A stretch of DNA of 64,000 bases, taken from NCBI GenBank assembly GCA_017163975.1, contig JAFFSR010000346.1, positions 1,612,501 to 1,676,500 on the forward strand. Direction: 5' to 3'. The DNA is from Anastatus disparis. Lineage: Eukaryota; Arthropoda; Insecta; Hymenoptera; Eupelmidae. The position numbers and the translations under genes were made by a program. The notes below the pieces were generated by a model. The model did not search any database. It was not told where the DNA came from and worked only from the letters and a program-made list of their open reading frames with translations. Shown here in pieces: positions 46,028 through 60,148 of this stretch (position 1 is its first letter; each line of letters starts with the position of its first letter).

Positions 46028-49000
46028 AATTTTCCTTATTGGAAATAGCCATATACTAAACATAAACACCTTATCTCAATAATCAAAAACTATTGAAATA
46101 AGTTTAAAGATCATAGAGTTGAAAGTTAATTATCAATTAGAAGCCTAATTATGAATTGAACAACACTCGTTATTGGTATAATGACAATTACCTTTTTAGG
46201 TAGATAAGACTTTAAGCCATCGCAAACTCTAATAATTATTTAGTCATTCTTATACGTATGCGTAGAAATCCAAATTAATTTGATGTATAATTACGTTATA
46301 GACATGAATGATATTTGAAATTTTATATGTAAAATAATCTGATCTTCATATTGCAAAAAGTTGTCAAAACAAGGTTCTGATTAACGGTGATGACTTGTGC
46401 CATCACATTTAATAAAATTAGTTTATCAAAATACTAAATATTAGTAGGCATGCAGAAAATTATCAGATATGAAATCTCTGATCTATTTGATGACTTTCAA
46501 TGAACATGACAATAAAGTGCTAGTCATAAACAAAGCTAAAACCAGAAGATCATTATTAAGAACTAAATGTCTATGTCAGATGCACGATATGATAAAAATT
46601 TTGTAAATTATCAACAATTTTCGAAAACAAAGATAGTAAGCAAAGATCAATTTAGATGTATTTATTTAGTTACGGATAGAAAACTATTTTTTCATTTTAT
46701 ATTGTAGAAAAAATATGTGAAAATTGATATAAAATTTTTTTATTAAATTTATTTCTATTATTCTTCATTTAAATAAAAAAATAATGTGAAAGGTTTCATT
46801 AAAAAAGCTTTGAGTTACCCCACAATCGTGACTTTAATATGCTTCCACATACATGGATGTCGGTCAGAAGAGGTTAAAATTTTAGTAAAACTTAGAATTT
46901 TCCATTCAAATATTCTACGAAAATCTAAAAAAAGAGAAAGGAGTGTTCCAATATGGTTATTCTGGTTTTTCAAAAAGAACGAATTCTGTACTTCTCCCAT
47001 TTCATAGTCACTTTTGCGATATATTTCCATGGAACCATTAAGATTTTACATAAGTTCTAAAGAAATCATTTCTATCAGCGTTGGTGCAAAATAAGTTTAA
47101 TCGCATAGCTTATGACTGAGGATGGACGCTTACGCGCGTCAATTAATACAAAAATTGAATCAGGATTAAAGTGTGTTCGAAATTTAAAATTCTTTGCGAT
47201 TATGTTACGTAATACAATTAAAAGATGATGAAAATATGAAAAAAATGTTCATCTTCAAGTAAAGAACTAAATCAATTGTTTACTGAATAATATTAGTGTC
47301 ATGATTTATTTAGGTCCGAATTTATAGTCGATGCTCAAACTCAAACTTAAATCTCATTCTGTCTTTGTCTCTCTCATGATGAAACTTCATTCTGTCTTTG
47401 TCTCTTGTATTTGAGCATCGACTATAAATTCGGACCTTACACTACCTCCACGGAGTTAGCAACCAGCCAATATATTTGCAAAATTTAAAACACATCGATA
47501 GGTAATTCAGTGCTTATTACGAATATGTCTATTAAAAAATTGCTCGTTACTTAGTTTTTTTTAGTTATTCACACAAAAACCTGGTTGCTAATTGCTTTTT
47601 TAAAATTTTTTTCTTCGTAAGAGGCGATCGAAACCAAACCGATGACTTAGTTCAATGCTTACAATAAATGCTTATAATGATTTATTTGTTCATTTGCATG
47701 GCAAAAATATTAGTCCAGGCGGGATCTGTTTTAAAATGGGTAGATTTGGATGTTTCGTTTATAGTTGCTAATTTTTGCTTAAATGTCTCCAAAATTATGT
47801 TAGATATGATAATTTCGATATGTGCCAGTTTAAAAAGTTGTGCTGAATTCGCTATTAAACAAATAGTGAAAAAATCTCGAAAAATACTATTTTTTTCATC
47901 CTTTTTTTATTTATAACTCCTTAAATATACATTTTAGAGAGAAATGTAAGAGGAAAAAAGTAGGATGGTTAAATTTTACATGAAATATTAAACTTTTGAA
48001 ATAAATTTCATTTTTTATGTTAGAAAAACGACAACAATTGCGAAAAAACTGCCCAAAAATTAATATTTTGTTAAATGATTTTTTTAACTATTTAAATTTA
48101 TCATATGATTTTAATAGTGGGCCACAGAAAACTTTTTGATATGATAAAACAGCCCAGCAAATTTCTTTAGAATCGGTTTGTTCATTGCTTCACAATAATT
48201 TAACAATTAAGCATCGCGCAAAAAAATGCAAAGATTTCATAACTCCATTGCAAATAAAATAATGCTCTCAGATGAGTGCTGATTTTTTTTTCATATAGCA
48301 GACTATTAAAGCTTTCAAATGCACTTTGAAAAATTGAAATCGGTTGATTAGGAGAGTCTTGGGAATTTTTAAAAAAATATAGTTAAATTTATGCTTATAA
48401 ACAAATTGAATATCTTTTTCAATTTTGAATTAAATGAAACCCAAGAACTTTTGTTTGAAAATACTCTGAAAGGCGCTCATTTTAAAAGAAAGGAAAGTCA
48501 AATTTCGCTCAATAGTTTTTGAGCTATGACTCACCAAAGTTAACTTGTGTTTATTATTAATAACAAACAATAGAAAGTCACATAAAGCGTCATTAGCTTT
48601 ATTTGTCCAAGCACTTTTTAGGTAAAAGTTTTCAAAACGTGCGCTCTTTGGAAAGACATAAAAAGTATCGATTAAAATTACTCTGATCACTCGAAAAGTC
48701 GTTGAAAACGTAGTGGGTCACGTGATGGAGCAAGCTGATTGAAAAGTGAAATCAAGATCTAAAAACTATAGCGCGCTCTAAAAATGCGATTATCTCAGCT
48801 TCTAATGGTGTGATTTTGATCCCTTTTTTTTCAATCGATGTGCAGGAAGTCAAGGAATTCAAATATTTTATGATAAATAATTAATTATGCGTATAATTTG
48901 TTATATTACCATAACTTTAAATCATGAGATAAAAAATTTGTATTATTTCCATTTTATATTATTACATCTTCAAATCTTCTTCTTCTTCTTCTTTTCCTTG

Positions 49001-52000
49001 GCCTTTTTAGCTATTAGCCATAGGCCATCATCCGGTATTAACATCTTCAAATAGTAGAATTATAATGTAAAAAATTAATAAAGTGACCATCGTATGCTTG
49101 AGTATTTACTTTAGATTCACTCAGATATTGTTAAGGTTATAATGTATTTGGAAAATAAATAAAAATAAAAGACTCAGCTAAAACTTGATCATAATTAAAC
49201 ATTGACTTTGGCAAGTGTCAATGATTTTAATTCGCTTTATACAAATGTTTCTTTTTCATACATTTCAAATATTTTTTTTTGAATTAAACAGGAGTTTCAA
49301 ACTGCGTAAAGGTACGATGAATTTCTTGTATATTTTATGTTCTTAATAATTTTATGAGAAAAATAATAAACCGATAGAATTATAATGTGTATTTTCTATG
49401 ATTATAATTTTTCAGTATACACAAGTATGCTTCTAAACTTATGTAAAAATACATTGAATTCAAATCATTGACGCTTGCCAAAGTCAATGTTCAATTATGA
49501 TCAAGTTTTAGCTGAGTCTTTTATTTTTATTTATTTTCCAAATACATTATAACCTTAACAATATCTGAGTGAATCTAAAGTAAATACTCAAGCATACGAT
49601 GGTCACTTTATTTATTTTTTACATTATAATTCTACTATTTGAAGATGTTAATACCGGATGATGGCCTATGGCTAATAGCTAAAAAGGCCAAGGAAAAGAA
49701 GAAGAAGAAGAAGAAAAAGAAGATTTGAAGATGTAATAATATAAAATGGAAATAATATAAAATTTGAAGATGAATATTTCGAAAATAAGAGCAATGATTT
49801 AATCTAGTTTAATTAAAAGTTATCTTAAGTTATAGAAAAATGTTTCCGTTTATATATTATAAATAATAATAAATCTATTTATTTTTCACATATTTCTTCT
49901 TTTAAATTATCCGTTTACAACTCTTAATTTTCAAATAAATTTTTCACTTTCATACGAAGAACTTCCTTAATTAATAAATTAATAATGTTTATTAAAGATT
50001 AATAATAAGTACGAAATTCTCATTTAGTTTATTATAGACATTAACGATTATGATGATGATACTTTTAAAATTATTTAACATTTTTTTCGATTATTTACAA
50101 TTTTTCACTTTTCTAATTTGTTTTAACAATATTAAAAATTAACATAAAATAAGTTCTCATTTAGTAGATGAAATGACATAAGATTATGCACTTTTTATGT
50201 AAAATAGACAAATAAATGCTTAAAGAAATACAAATTTTTTATCTCATGATTTAAAGTTATGGTAATATAACAAATTATACGCATAATTAATTATTTATCA
50301 TAAAATATTTGAATTCCTTGACTTCCTGCACATCGATTGAAAAAAAAGGGATCAAAATCACTCCATTAGAAGCTAAGATAATCGCATTTTTAGAGCGCGC
50401 TATAGTTTTTAGATCTTGATTTCACTTTTCAATCAGCTTGCTCCATCACGTGACCCACTACGTTTTCAACGACTTTTCGAGTGATCAGAGTAATTTTAAT
50501 CGATACTTTTTATGTCTTTCCAAAGAGCGCACGTTTTGAAAACTTTTACCTAAAAAGTGCTTGGACAAATAAAGCTAATGACGCTTTATGTGACTTTCTA
50601 TTGTTTATTATTAATAATAAACACAAGTTAACTTTGGTGAGTCATAGCTCAAAAACTATTGAGCGAAATTTGACTTTCCTTTCTTTTAAAATGAGCGCCT
50701 TTCAGAGTATTTTCAAACAAAAGTTCTTGGGTTTCATTTAATTCAAAATTGAAAAAGATATTCAATTTGTTTATAAGCATAAATTTAACTATATTTTTTT
50801 AAAAATTCCCAAGACTCTCCTAATCAACCGATTTCAATTTTTCAAAGTGCATTTGAAAGCTTTAATAGTCTGCTATATGAAAAAAAATCAGCACTCATCT
50901 GAGAGCATTATTTTATTTGCAATGGAGTTATGAAATCTTTGCATTTTTTTGCGCGATGCTTAATTGTTAAATTATTGTGAAGCAATGAACAAACCGATTC
51001 TAAAGAAATTTGCTGGGCTGTTTTATCATATCAAAAAGTTTTCTGTGGCCCACTATTAAAATCATATGATAAATTTAAATAGTTAAAAAAATCATTTAAC
51101 AAAATATTAATTTTTGGGCAGTTTTTTCGCAATTGTTGTCGTTTTTCTAACATAAAAAATGAAATTTATTTCAAAAGTTTAATATTTCATGTAAAATTTA
51201 ACCATCCTACTTTTTTCCTCTTACATTTCTCTCTAAAATGTATATTTAAGGAGTTATAAATAAAAAAGGATGAAAAAAATAGTATTTTTCGAGATTTTTT
51301 CACTATTTGTTTAATAGCGAATTCAGCACAACTTTTTAAACTGGCACATATCGAAATTATCATATCTAACATAATTTTGGAGACATTTAAGCAAAATTAG
51401 CAACTATAAACGAAACATCCAAATCTACCCATTTTAAAACAGATCCCGCCTGGACTAATATTTTTGCCATGCAAATGAACAAATAAATCATTATAAGCAT
51501 TTATTGTAAGCATTGAACTAAGTCATCGGTTTGGTTTCGATCGCCTCTTACGAAGAAAAAAATTTTAAAAAAGCAATTAGCAACCAGGTTTTTGTGTGAA
51601 TAACTAAAAAAAACTAAGTAACGAGCAATTTTTTAATAGACATATTCGTAATAAGCACTGAATTACCTATCGATGTGTTTTAAATTTTGCAAATATATTG
51701 GCTGGTTGCTAACTCCGTGGAGGTAGTGTAAGGTCCGAATTTATAGTCGATGCTCAAATATAAGAGACAAAAACAGAATGAAGTTTCATTATGAGAGAGA
51801 CAAAGACAGAATGAGATTTAAGTTTGAGTTTGAGCATCGACTATAAATTCGGACCTAAATAAATCATGACACTAATATTATTCAGTAAACAATTGATTTA
51901 GTTCTTTACTTGAAGATGAACATTTTTTTCATATTTTCATCATCTTTTAATTGTATTACGTAACATAATCGCAAAGAATTTTAAATTTCGAACACACTTT

Positions 52001-53140
52001 AATCCTGATTCAATTTTTGTATTAATTGACGCGCGTAAGCGTCCATCCTCAGTCATAAGCTATGCGATCAAACTTATTTTGCACCAACGCTGATAGAAAT
52101 GATTTCTTTAGAACTTATGTAAAATCTTAAAGGTTCCATGGAAATATATCGCAAAAGTGACTATGAAATGGGAGAAGTACAGAATTCGTTCTTTTTGAAA
52201 AACCAGAATAACCATATTGGAGCACTCCTTTTTCTTTTTTTAGATTTTCGTAGAATATTTGAATGGAAAATTCTAAGTTTTACTAAAATTTTAACCTCTT
52301 CTGACCGACATCCATGTATGTGGAAGCATATTAAAGTCACGATTGTGGGGTAACTCAAAGCTTTTATAATGAAACCTTTCACATTATTTTTTCATTTAAA
52401 TGAAGAATAATAGAAATAAATTTAATAAAAAAATTTTATATCAATTTTCACATATTTTTTCTACAATATAAAATGAAAAAATAGTTTTCTACCCGTAACT
52501 AAATAAATACATCTAAATTGATCTTTGCTTACTATCTTTGTTTTCGAAAATTGTTGATAATTTACAAAATTTTTATCATATCGTGCATCTGACATAGATA
52601 TTTAGTTCTTAATAATGATCTTCTGGTTTTAGCTTTGTTTATAACTAGCACTTTATTGTCATGTTCATTGAAAGTCATCAAATAGATCAGAGATTTCATA
52701 TCTGATAATTTTCTGCATGCCTACTAATATTTAGTATTTTGATAAACTAATTTTATTAAATGTGATGGCACAAGTCATCACCGTTAATCAGAACCTTGTT
52801 TTGACAACTTTTTGCAATATGAAGATCAGATTATTTTACATATAAAATTTCAAATATCATTCATTTCTATAATGTAATTATACATCAAATTAATTTGGAT
52901 TCCTACGCATACGTATAAGAATGACTAAATAATTATTAGAGTTTGCGATGGCTTAAAGTCTTATCTACCTAAAAAGGTAATTGTCATTATACTAATAACG
53001 AGTGTTGTTAAATTCATAATTAGGCTTCTAATTGATAATTAACTTTCAACTCTATGATCTTTAAACTTATTTCAATAGTTTTTGATTATTGAGATAAGGT
53101 GTTTATGTTTAGTATATGGCTATTTCCAATAAGAAAAATT
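46028..53140. mobile_element. 7.1-kb near-perfect palindrome
   Basis: Arms at about 46,028-48,960 and 50,225-53,140 are almost identical by eye. For example, the 86-residue frames at 48430-48690 (minus) and 50481-50741 (plus) differ at one residue. A second, inner inverted pair spans about 48,960-49,210 and 49,495-49,745. The outer arms carry a hairpin (47,310-47,440) built on GTCCGAATTTATAGTCGATG. No transposase, no clear target duplication. Probably a young long-arm element or a recent inverted duplication; the mirrored ORFs are not taken as genes. Confidence 0.75.
48965..49035 (-). repeat. SINE 3' end fragment
   Basis: GGCCTATGGCTAATAGCTAA and an AAGAAG tail on the minus strand match the 3' part of the SINE at 60149-60560. 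A mirror copy lies at about 49,648-49,725. Confidence 0.5.
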
Positions 53141-53660
53141 CACCTAAAAATCTCACCTACATTAAAAATAGTCAAAGAGCTTCCTCAAAAGGAGCACATG
53201 TACCAGGGTAGGCTTAAACTGTTGTTTTTACTATATTTATTATGCTCAGAAAATTTGAGAATGATCGAAAGTACGGTCATTTTTTTATAGCTCAAGAAAC
53301 ACACGTAGAAAAATATAAAAAAAGTATCATTTTTGGCGTATAAAATTATGTACCGTGATGACCGATTTTTTAATCAATACCAAAATTTAATTACATATTT
53401 AACTCACAGAAACGAGTAATTTAAGTCCTTATTGAAGTGTGTGCCACTCCAGAAACTTGTATTATAGACTTTTGAATTATTCTGAAGTCGTCCTCTCAAA
53501 ATTAAAAAGTTCTACGGATATCCCCATATACTTGCAGGTACTTGAAAAAGGTTCAAAACTGAATGAACCGGAACGTTGTTATTACAATGATGTATTAAAT
53601 TATTAAAGATCTAATTTTTTCTTGTCTGGATACAAGGTCAATCACAATATTCTTTATTCT
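53141..53660. other. Spacer between palindrome and Helitron
   Basis: AT-rich, no supported feature. Confidence 0.4.
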
Positions 53661-56600
53661 ATATATACCAGACGTTAATTAACATAATTTTTTATAGTGG
53701 AGTTGAATATTTGCCTTTGTTTATCATTTAAAGATTTTATTTTCATTTCTAATTCATTAAGAATATTATTATTATGATTTAAAATTGTTTGATTATTATC
53801 TTCTTCTATAAATGTGCTTATGTTAGGTAAATTAAAATCGTTTCAAGAAAATCCATTGACTTGTAAATTTAATATGATTCAATGCAAGATTTTCACCTAT
53901 ATTTTTTTCGTATTTAGGATGGTATAACTTATCTTTATATTTTTCATATAAATCTCGTGCATTTATAAGATTATGAAAAACGCAAATTAGAGCAAATAAT
54001 TCATAGAGAATATAAAGGAATTCTGTTGAAGATGCTTCTTCCAAACATCTATCCCATTTTTCATCTTCATTAATTAATTGTTTTGCCTTAGCTGCCTCAT
54101 AAAACGAATTGTACATCACATCATCAACAGTACGCAAAGCTTCAAATTATGTGGCTCCTTTAAAATGTGATAGTAATAACCTAATGAAATAACGTTCTCT
54201 ATCTTTCGGACTTACTAAGTACATTCTACTGAGTATTGATTTTCTTTTTTTTTTCTTTTATCCCACTTTTTCAGTCTTTCATCAAATGTATACAAATTTG
54301 GTGTTTCTGAATAAAAGTAATTTCGTGCTTCAAAATCTTCTCTATTCAATTCAAAATATGCTGTTAATGTTGTTTCGACATTTTGTTGCATGATCATTTC
54401 TTCTTTTCCTTTTTAAAAAAATACATTTTGTTGATTTTCTTCATAAACGCTTAGACGTTTTATAGTATGTGAAATAACATGTAAAGGATATTTTCATATT
54501 CAACATTTTCACGATTGTCATTTTAAAAAGTGTCTTTATTTTCTGATTGAAAATCTACATTTACTTGATGTATTTTAATGTATGCACAATCATGACCTTT
54601 ATAACAGTATTTAAATAAATATTTAATGCATTGTACAGTGGAACAAACTTCTTCGTTTATGTGTGCATTAAATTTCAATAATAAGTAAGGACTATGAGGA
54701 ACAACAAATACATTATCTGCAATTCTTTCTGAAAATTTATTTTTGAGAATTATTTTAATGCCATCATTTTTACGTTTGTATAGTGAATATCCATTAGATT
54801 TAAATGTTGATGTATTATTAAATTTTTTTGCAAAATTTTCAGTACATTATTTCGTATTTTTATTAATACACGGACAATTTATATTTTGCATACCTCAGGG
54901 ACCGCTTATTATAAATTGTTTAACAATACTATATCATTTTGGATAAATATCTCTATTTGGGATTTCTGCACTTATTATTTTATCAACTTTTTCGGGAATA
55001 TTACATTTATCATTTTTATCTAATAGTAACAACATATGCATATGCAGTAATCCTTGTTTTTAAAATTCAATTACATAGCTATATGCAATACATTTTCCTA
55101 ATATTCCCTTTTTTATTACTAAATTTTTGAATACTTTTACTTTTTGATGAGTTACTTTTGTTATAATATTCGGTCTATCCATTGCATTTTCATAAATTTC
55201 TAAGTTTTCAATTATTTCTTTCCAATGTGGGTTACAGGTCATGGTTACAAAAAGGTCAGGTTTACCATGATAATTTACAAAAGTCATTGAGTCAATGTAA
55301 TTTTGTTTTAAAAATCGTGGACTTCCTGTAAAGTTTGATGGTAATATTAATATTTTTCCAATTTTTGAAGAATCTTATTCTTTTTTGTTATGTAAATAGT
55401 CCATAACACCTTTGTAACAATCAGTTCTTAATTCTTTTAGGTTTTTTCGTATAAAATATAATCTGAAGGTTTCAACTTTTTCAAACGCATCAACAATGAA
55501 CTGTCGAGATAATTTTCCCAAATTAAGGAATGGATTAAAATCATTTCTAACACTAAATCTATAATTATAAAATTTCAAATTTGAAATATTAGATTTTCCA
55601 AATTTACATTTCATATCTGGCATCCATCCAAAACCACCATTAGGATGAATAAGCGAATATGTCATAGGATCTGTATGTTTACTAGTTGTCGGTATATTAA
55701 TTGATTTATCATACTCATTAGGAGAGGGTCTCACCTTCGGATCACAGATTTTGCTCAAACTATGGTATAAGTTTTTAGGTATCAAAATATGGAAAAAAAA
55801 AAAAATATTAGACCCTAATGCTCAATATTTCCCTAGTTAGAGGTAATTAGAGAAAATCACTCAAAAAGTTACTAGATTTTCAAACGCTTATAGTTTTTTA
55901 GCATTAATAGCTAGAAGCTTGAACCTTTTTTTAAATGAAAGCTGAGCTCAAATCCTTTCAAAATATTACCCACAACATATCAAAATATTATTTTTTTCTA
56001 TAGTTACAGCGTTATTAAAATTTGACCTAAATTTCCCTTTAAAAACAATAATTAATAATAAATGCTGAAATGTAGTATAATTTTTAAAACGATGTAACTA
56101 TGGAAAAAATAATATTTTGATATGCCGTAGGTGATATTTTAAAAGGATTTGAGCTCAGCTTTCATTTAAAAAAAAGTTCAAGCTTCTAGCTATTAATGCT
56201 GAAGAACTATAAGCGTTTGAAAATCTAGTAATTTTTCGAGTGATTTTCTCTAATTACCTGTAACTAGGGAAATATTGAGCATTAGGGTCTAATATTTTGT
56301 TTTTTTTCCATATTTTGACACCTGAAAACTTTGGGATAACCCAAAGTTTGAGCAAAATCCGTGATCCGGAGGTCAGACCCTCTCCTAGTTAGAGTAAATG
56401 ACAATATCACGTTCGATAGGAGAAAGATCGTCTTCTCCAACTTATACTATTGCAACTTTATTACAGGTAGGTAGATTATATCTATTTTTATCCAAATTAT
56501 TATTGCGGACAGTAGATATAGTAACAGTTCCTGGAGGACAATAGATTTTTGCACATCATTGTAGTTCTTTTTCTTCTACTTTATGCATTATTTTATAGGC

Positions 56601-57060
56601 TTAAGCATATAGGTTAATGTCTCTTATCAAGATATCTAAATGTTTTAATAATGTTAAATTTATATTAAACTTATTTCGTTCAATCGTTGCTATTTCATTA
56701 TCTTAAATATATAATTGTCCATATTTACGTGCTTCATCTTTATTAGGATGTAACGCGTATACATTATGGTAAATTTGTCCACATATTCTAATAACTTGTT
56801 GTCCTTTACACGGCAATGTATCAAAATTGGCACCAAAATTTGCGAATGCTAAAGCATCATTGTACAACCTAACATTTCGTCAAAAATTAACAATTTCTTC
56901 CGTTAGTTGCTCGAAACTTTAATTGTTCTGGGTAAGGAGGATTTTCTAACAATCCTACTTTACCTTTATGACAACAATTGGAAAAGTCGTTACTTGTAGT
57001 ATATTCGAAAGAAAATGTTTCACATCACAATAAACACATGTATTTGCCGTGGAACCAATG
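53660..57060 (-). pseudogene. Decayed Helitron (Rep domain, start of helicase)
   Basis: Minus-strand remnants in Helitron order: FSNCCHKGKVGL (~56,960), FGANFDTLPCKGQQ...RICGQIYH (~56,830-56,770), ERDIVIYS (~56,410), MTYSLIHPNGGFGW and FNYRFSVRNDFNPFLNLGKL...RQFIVDAFEKVE (55,700-55,480), GKPDLFVTMTCNPHW (55,270-55,225), TTLTAYFELNREDFEARNYF (~54,380-54,300), EKWDRCLEEAS (~54,060) and LNDKQRQIFN, the start of the helicase (~53,710). Several stops and frame changes; the helicase is missing beyond its first motif. A rolling-circle transposon, inactive. Confidence 0.85.
55741..56388. mobile_element. Fold-back element with TTA duplication inserted in the Helitron
   Basis: Second copy of the 44156 family (GGAGAGGGTC...GACCCTCTCCTAG), flanked by TTA at 55738-55740 and 56389-56391. 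The Helitron frame is continuous on either side once the element and one TTA are ignored, so the insertion is later than the Helitron. Confidence 0.85.
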
Positions 57061-57129
57061 TTATTTTCAGTTATGAGATTTTCATCAAAATATATATTTG
57101 CTATACAACCAATCAGTTTCGAATTAATT

Positions 57130-58310
57130 TTTTTATTTAATATTTTTTCATTTAATTTCTTTAATTTTTTTTTCTACTTTGCCCTTTATTGTTTTATCAA
57201 TAACTTTGTTCAATACAATATTATGATTGTTATGATAATAATTATTATTGAAATTTTCATTATAATTATTGTCCTTAATTTTTAATTACTTAATAAATAA
57301 TGTCTTTAATTGATAAGAATCATATTTGTGTTTTCGCTTTTTTCCATCTATTGGTTTATTTATTGTAGTATCATTATTGTATGTTCATTGTCATCAATTT
57401 CTATTTGTTTACACCTTGTGCATGATTCTTTTAATTGGTAACAATAATTTTTTACTTGTGTTTTCTTAATAATATCGGCATTATCCAATTTTTGATTTTC
57501 AATTTGTACCATTCTCTTATATTCATTATATTGTTTACTAATAACTTTTCTGTAAGTCTCTTATTTGCGTAATTTTTCTTTTTCATGTAATTTTTTCAAT
57601 TTATTAGTATCTCTATTTTCAATTGACTTTATTTTTTATATCTTAATATTTTCAATTTTTCTTATATTTATTTGGTTGTTCTTCTTTCATTTTTTTGTAA
57701 GCTTTTTTCTTACGTGTAGCTTCATTTGTTCGTATTTATTCCATTTTATCAGTACCCTTTTTTATCTTTGATTTCATTCATGTTATTTTAGTATTTTTTA
57801 ATTTTTCTTTATATTTATTGGGTTGTTTTTCTTTAATTATTATATAATCTTCTTTTTTACGTAAAGCTTCATTCGCACGTATTTGTACCAATTAATCAAT
57901 ACTCATTTTTTCCTTGAATTTCAATTTTGTTATCTTAGTATTTTCTAATTTTTCTTCATATTTTTCTGGGTTTTTTTTTTCTAATTATTATATGAGCTTC
58001 TTTCTTACGTAAAGCCTCATTCGCACGTATTTGTTTTAATTTATCAGTACTCACTGTTTCCTTGAATTTTAATTTTGTTATCTTAGTGTTTCCTTGAATT
58101 GTCATTTTGTTATCTTAGTATTTTCTAATTTTTGTTTATATTTATCTGGTTGTCCTTTTTTAATTTTCATGTAAGCTTTTTTCTTACGTAAAGTTTCTTG
58201 AACACGTCTTAGTTCTAATTTATCATTCCTTTTTTTTTCTTGCATTTTCATATCATTGTCTTTTTCTGAAATTTTTTTATATTTATGTGATTATTCTGTT
58301 ACCATTTTTC
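57130..58310 (-). pseudogene. Lys/Glu-rich repeat region upstream of the Helitron Rep domain
   Basis: On the minus strand, four to five decayed copies of a ~45-60-residue unit with the pattern KLENTKITK...IRANEALRKK...PEKYE. Charged repeats of this type precede the Rep domain in many animal Helitron proteins. Stops and frame changes occur throughout. Confidence 0.55.
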
Positions 58311-58316
58311 TATTAA

Positions 58317-58718
58317 CGGAATATCGGAGCTGCAGCAATTGAGTTCTGCTTTTTTATTTTATCAATATCTTTTTAAATTCATAAATTAAACAAATGAAAT
58401 GACTTGTCCACACTAAAGCTATATTAATACAATAATTTTTGTTAAAATAAAAAATTATTTGGACTTGTTATTTTTTTATGAGCTTGGATTGGAAATTAGA
58501 TATCAAACTCGATAAACCTAACCTTCAAATACGATACATTGAAAGTTTTTATTATAACTTTATATGTCTAATATTTTGGTGGATTTTTTGAGTTATCCGT
58601 ACTAGAGTTTAATCTTACAATTTCTTACTTTGTAGCAAAAAAACTCGATTAAATGCATTGTTTATTTATAAGTTAGGATTGGAATTATTATTAGAAGGCG
58701 GGCAGCTTTGTCATGCTC
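58317..58718. mobile_element. TTAA MITE, intact relative of the 12131 host element (402 bp)
   Basis: Flanked by TTAA at 58313-58316 and 58719-58722. Ends CGGAATATCGGAGCTGC and GCAGCTTTGTCATGCTC. The first ~240 bp match 40377-40128 inverted and the last ~160 bp match 12131-12290 inverted, so it shows the unoccupied form of the giant nested locus. Confidence 0.85.
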
Positions 58719-58722
58719 TTAA

Positions 58723-58907
58723 GTCCTGTCACAAATAAAGCTTCTTTTTCATCTATTTATTTTGGTTCTTTTTTTTCTTCATTTAATTTAATCTCAACTG
58801 TCCTAATTTTATTATCGTTATAATTTAAGTGGATATCATCGATTCCCATTATATCATTATCTGGTTTAAAAAAATTTGTATCTGAAACGTCATTGTCAAT
58901 TTCCATC

Positions 58908-58938
<31 letters not shown>

Positions 58939-59709
58939 ATTTAATTCCATCAAAATTGTTTCATGATTCGAATTCTTTTGTTTACGATACATTTCCATGA
59001 TCTTTTTTTGTTCTGCCAATAAATGCATTTGTGAGTTTTTTTCTAATAGTTCAAGCTCGGCGAAATCTAAATGTAATGGTATTTGATTAAGACGTTGCTC
59101 ATGACAAAAACTCCTCCTTATTATGTCCGGTGGATTATCGTAATTAATATTTGCATTATTATAATTTTGTAAAAATGGAAACATTCTTATTTGTTGCGTT
59201 TTAAAAATTCTCGATAAACGTGATCGCATTCGAGAAACATCATATCTTAAACAACATGGACCTAAATTATAAAGTATTGCAACAGCAAAAACAATTACAA
59301 AAACGCCACAATCATAATTATTTGTTTGTGATTGTACAGTTTCGAATACTATGCTCAATTCGGATTTGTTTAAAAATAATCTGTTTATATAAATCTTATG
59401 CTAATCTTGTAGATATTTAAGATTTAAACTTTCATATATATGAATTACCTCATTATTATAATACACACAAATCCAGTGACCCTTTTCTAAATTTCCGAAA
59501 AATAATAACTGTATAAATTCTCCATCAATCGGTACTGAATTAATATATTGTGGTCTTGGAATTAGTGAAGTTAATTGCATGTTGAATGAGGTGCACCAGT
59601 TTGAAATATTATTAAATGCTAATATATGAATATCAGTTAACATGAAAGCAATTCCATTATACAATCCCTGCCCTTTAACAATCAATTTATCTTTCTCAGT
59701 CAAAACCAT
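58723..59709 (-). pseudogene. Ulp1/SENP (C48) cysteine protease, one internal stop
   Basis: The start at 59709 leads into GHWICVYY (catalytic His), then HIYESL where the family usually has Asp. A stop lies at 59401-59403. The same frame continues with QTNNYDCGVFVI (oxyanion Gln and catalytic Cys), a helical tail and a Lys run coded by poly(A). An Asp/Asn/Lys-rich segment (58,760-58,915) may be its C-terminus. Such proteases occur in several DNA transposons. It lies upstream of the Helitron, same strand, separated by the TTAA MITE, so it could be Helitron cargo or a separate element. Confidence 0.7.
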
Positions 59710-60148
59710 TATTAAAAATTAAAATTCTTTTAAGAATTTTAATTCATTTTTAATGAACTTTTTTTAAAGGTATTCACAAAAGAATTTCTTTTATATTAAC
59801 TAATTTAATTTACTGCCTTTTTACTTTAAAAACTGAAAAATAAAAGAAATCATGAAAAATGCTATGAATTAATTGTTATATGATAAATAAATAATAATAA
59901 AATTTGTAAAAATATTATAACGATAAAAAATATTTACTTTCGGCAATTATATATATGGGACATTTCACACCAACTGGAAGAACAAAAGAATAAAAATCAC
60001 TAAAACTCTAAGAATATATTCTTTTTGTTACCTAAAATGTGTGAAAAAATTTTCAAGAATTTAGATTAGAGGGATTAAGAGCTATAGATCCTTGAAATTT
60101 GGAAATTTTACAAAATTTTTGGAAAAGTCCCAACTTAATCATTTTTTT

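Noticed and set aside
48430..50741. Conserved 86-residue gene pair in mirrored positions
   Set aside because: Similarity is explained by the nearly identical palindrome arms; no domain and no splice or promoter support.
58906..58940. Poly-T tract as a retroposon tail
   Set aside because: It lies inside the Ulp1-like frame (Lys codons on the minus strand) and no flanking duplication was seen.
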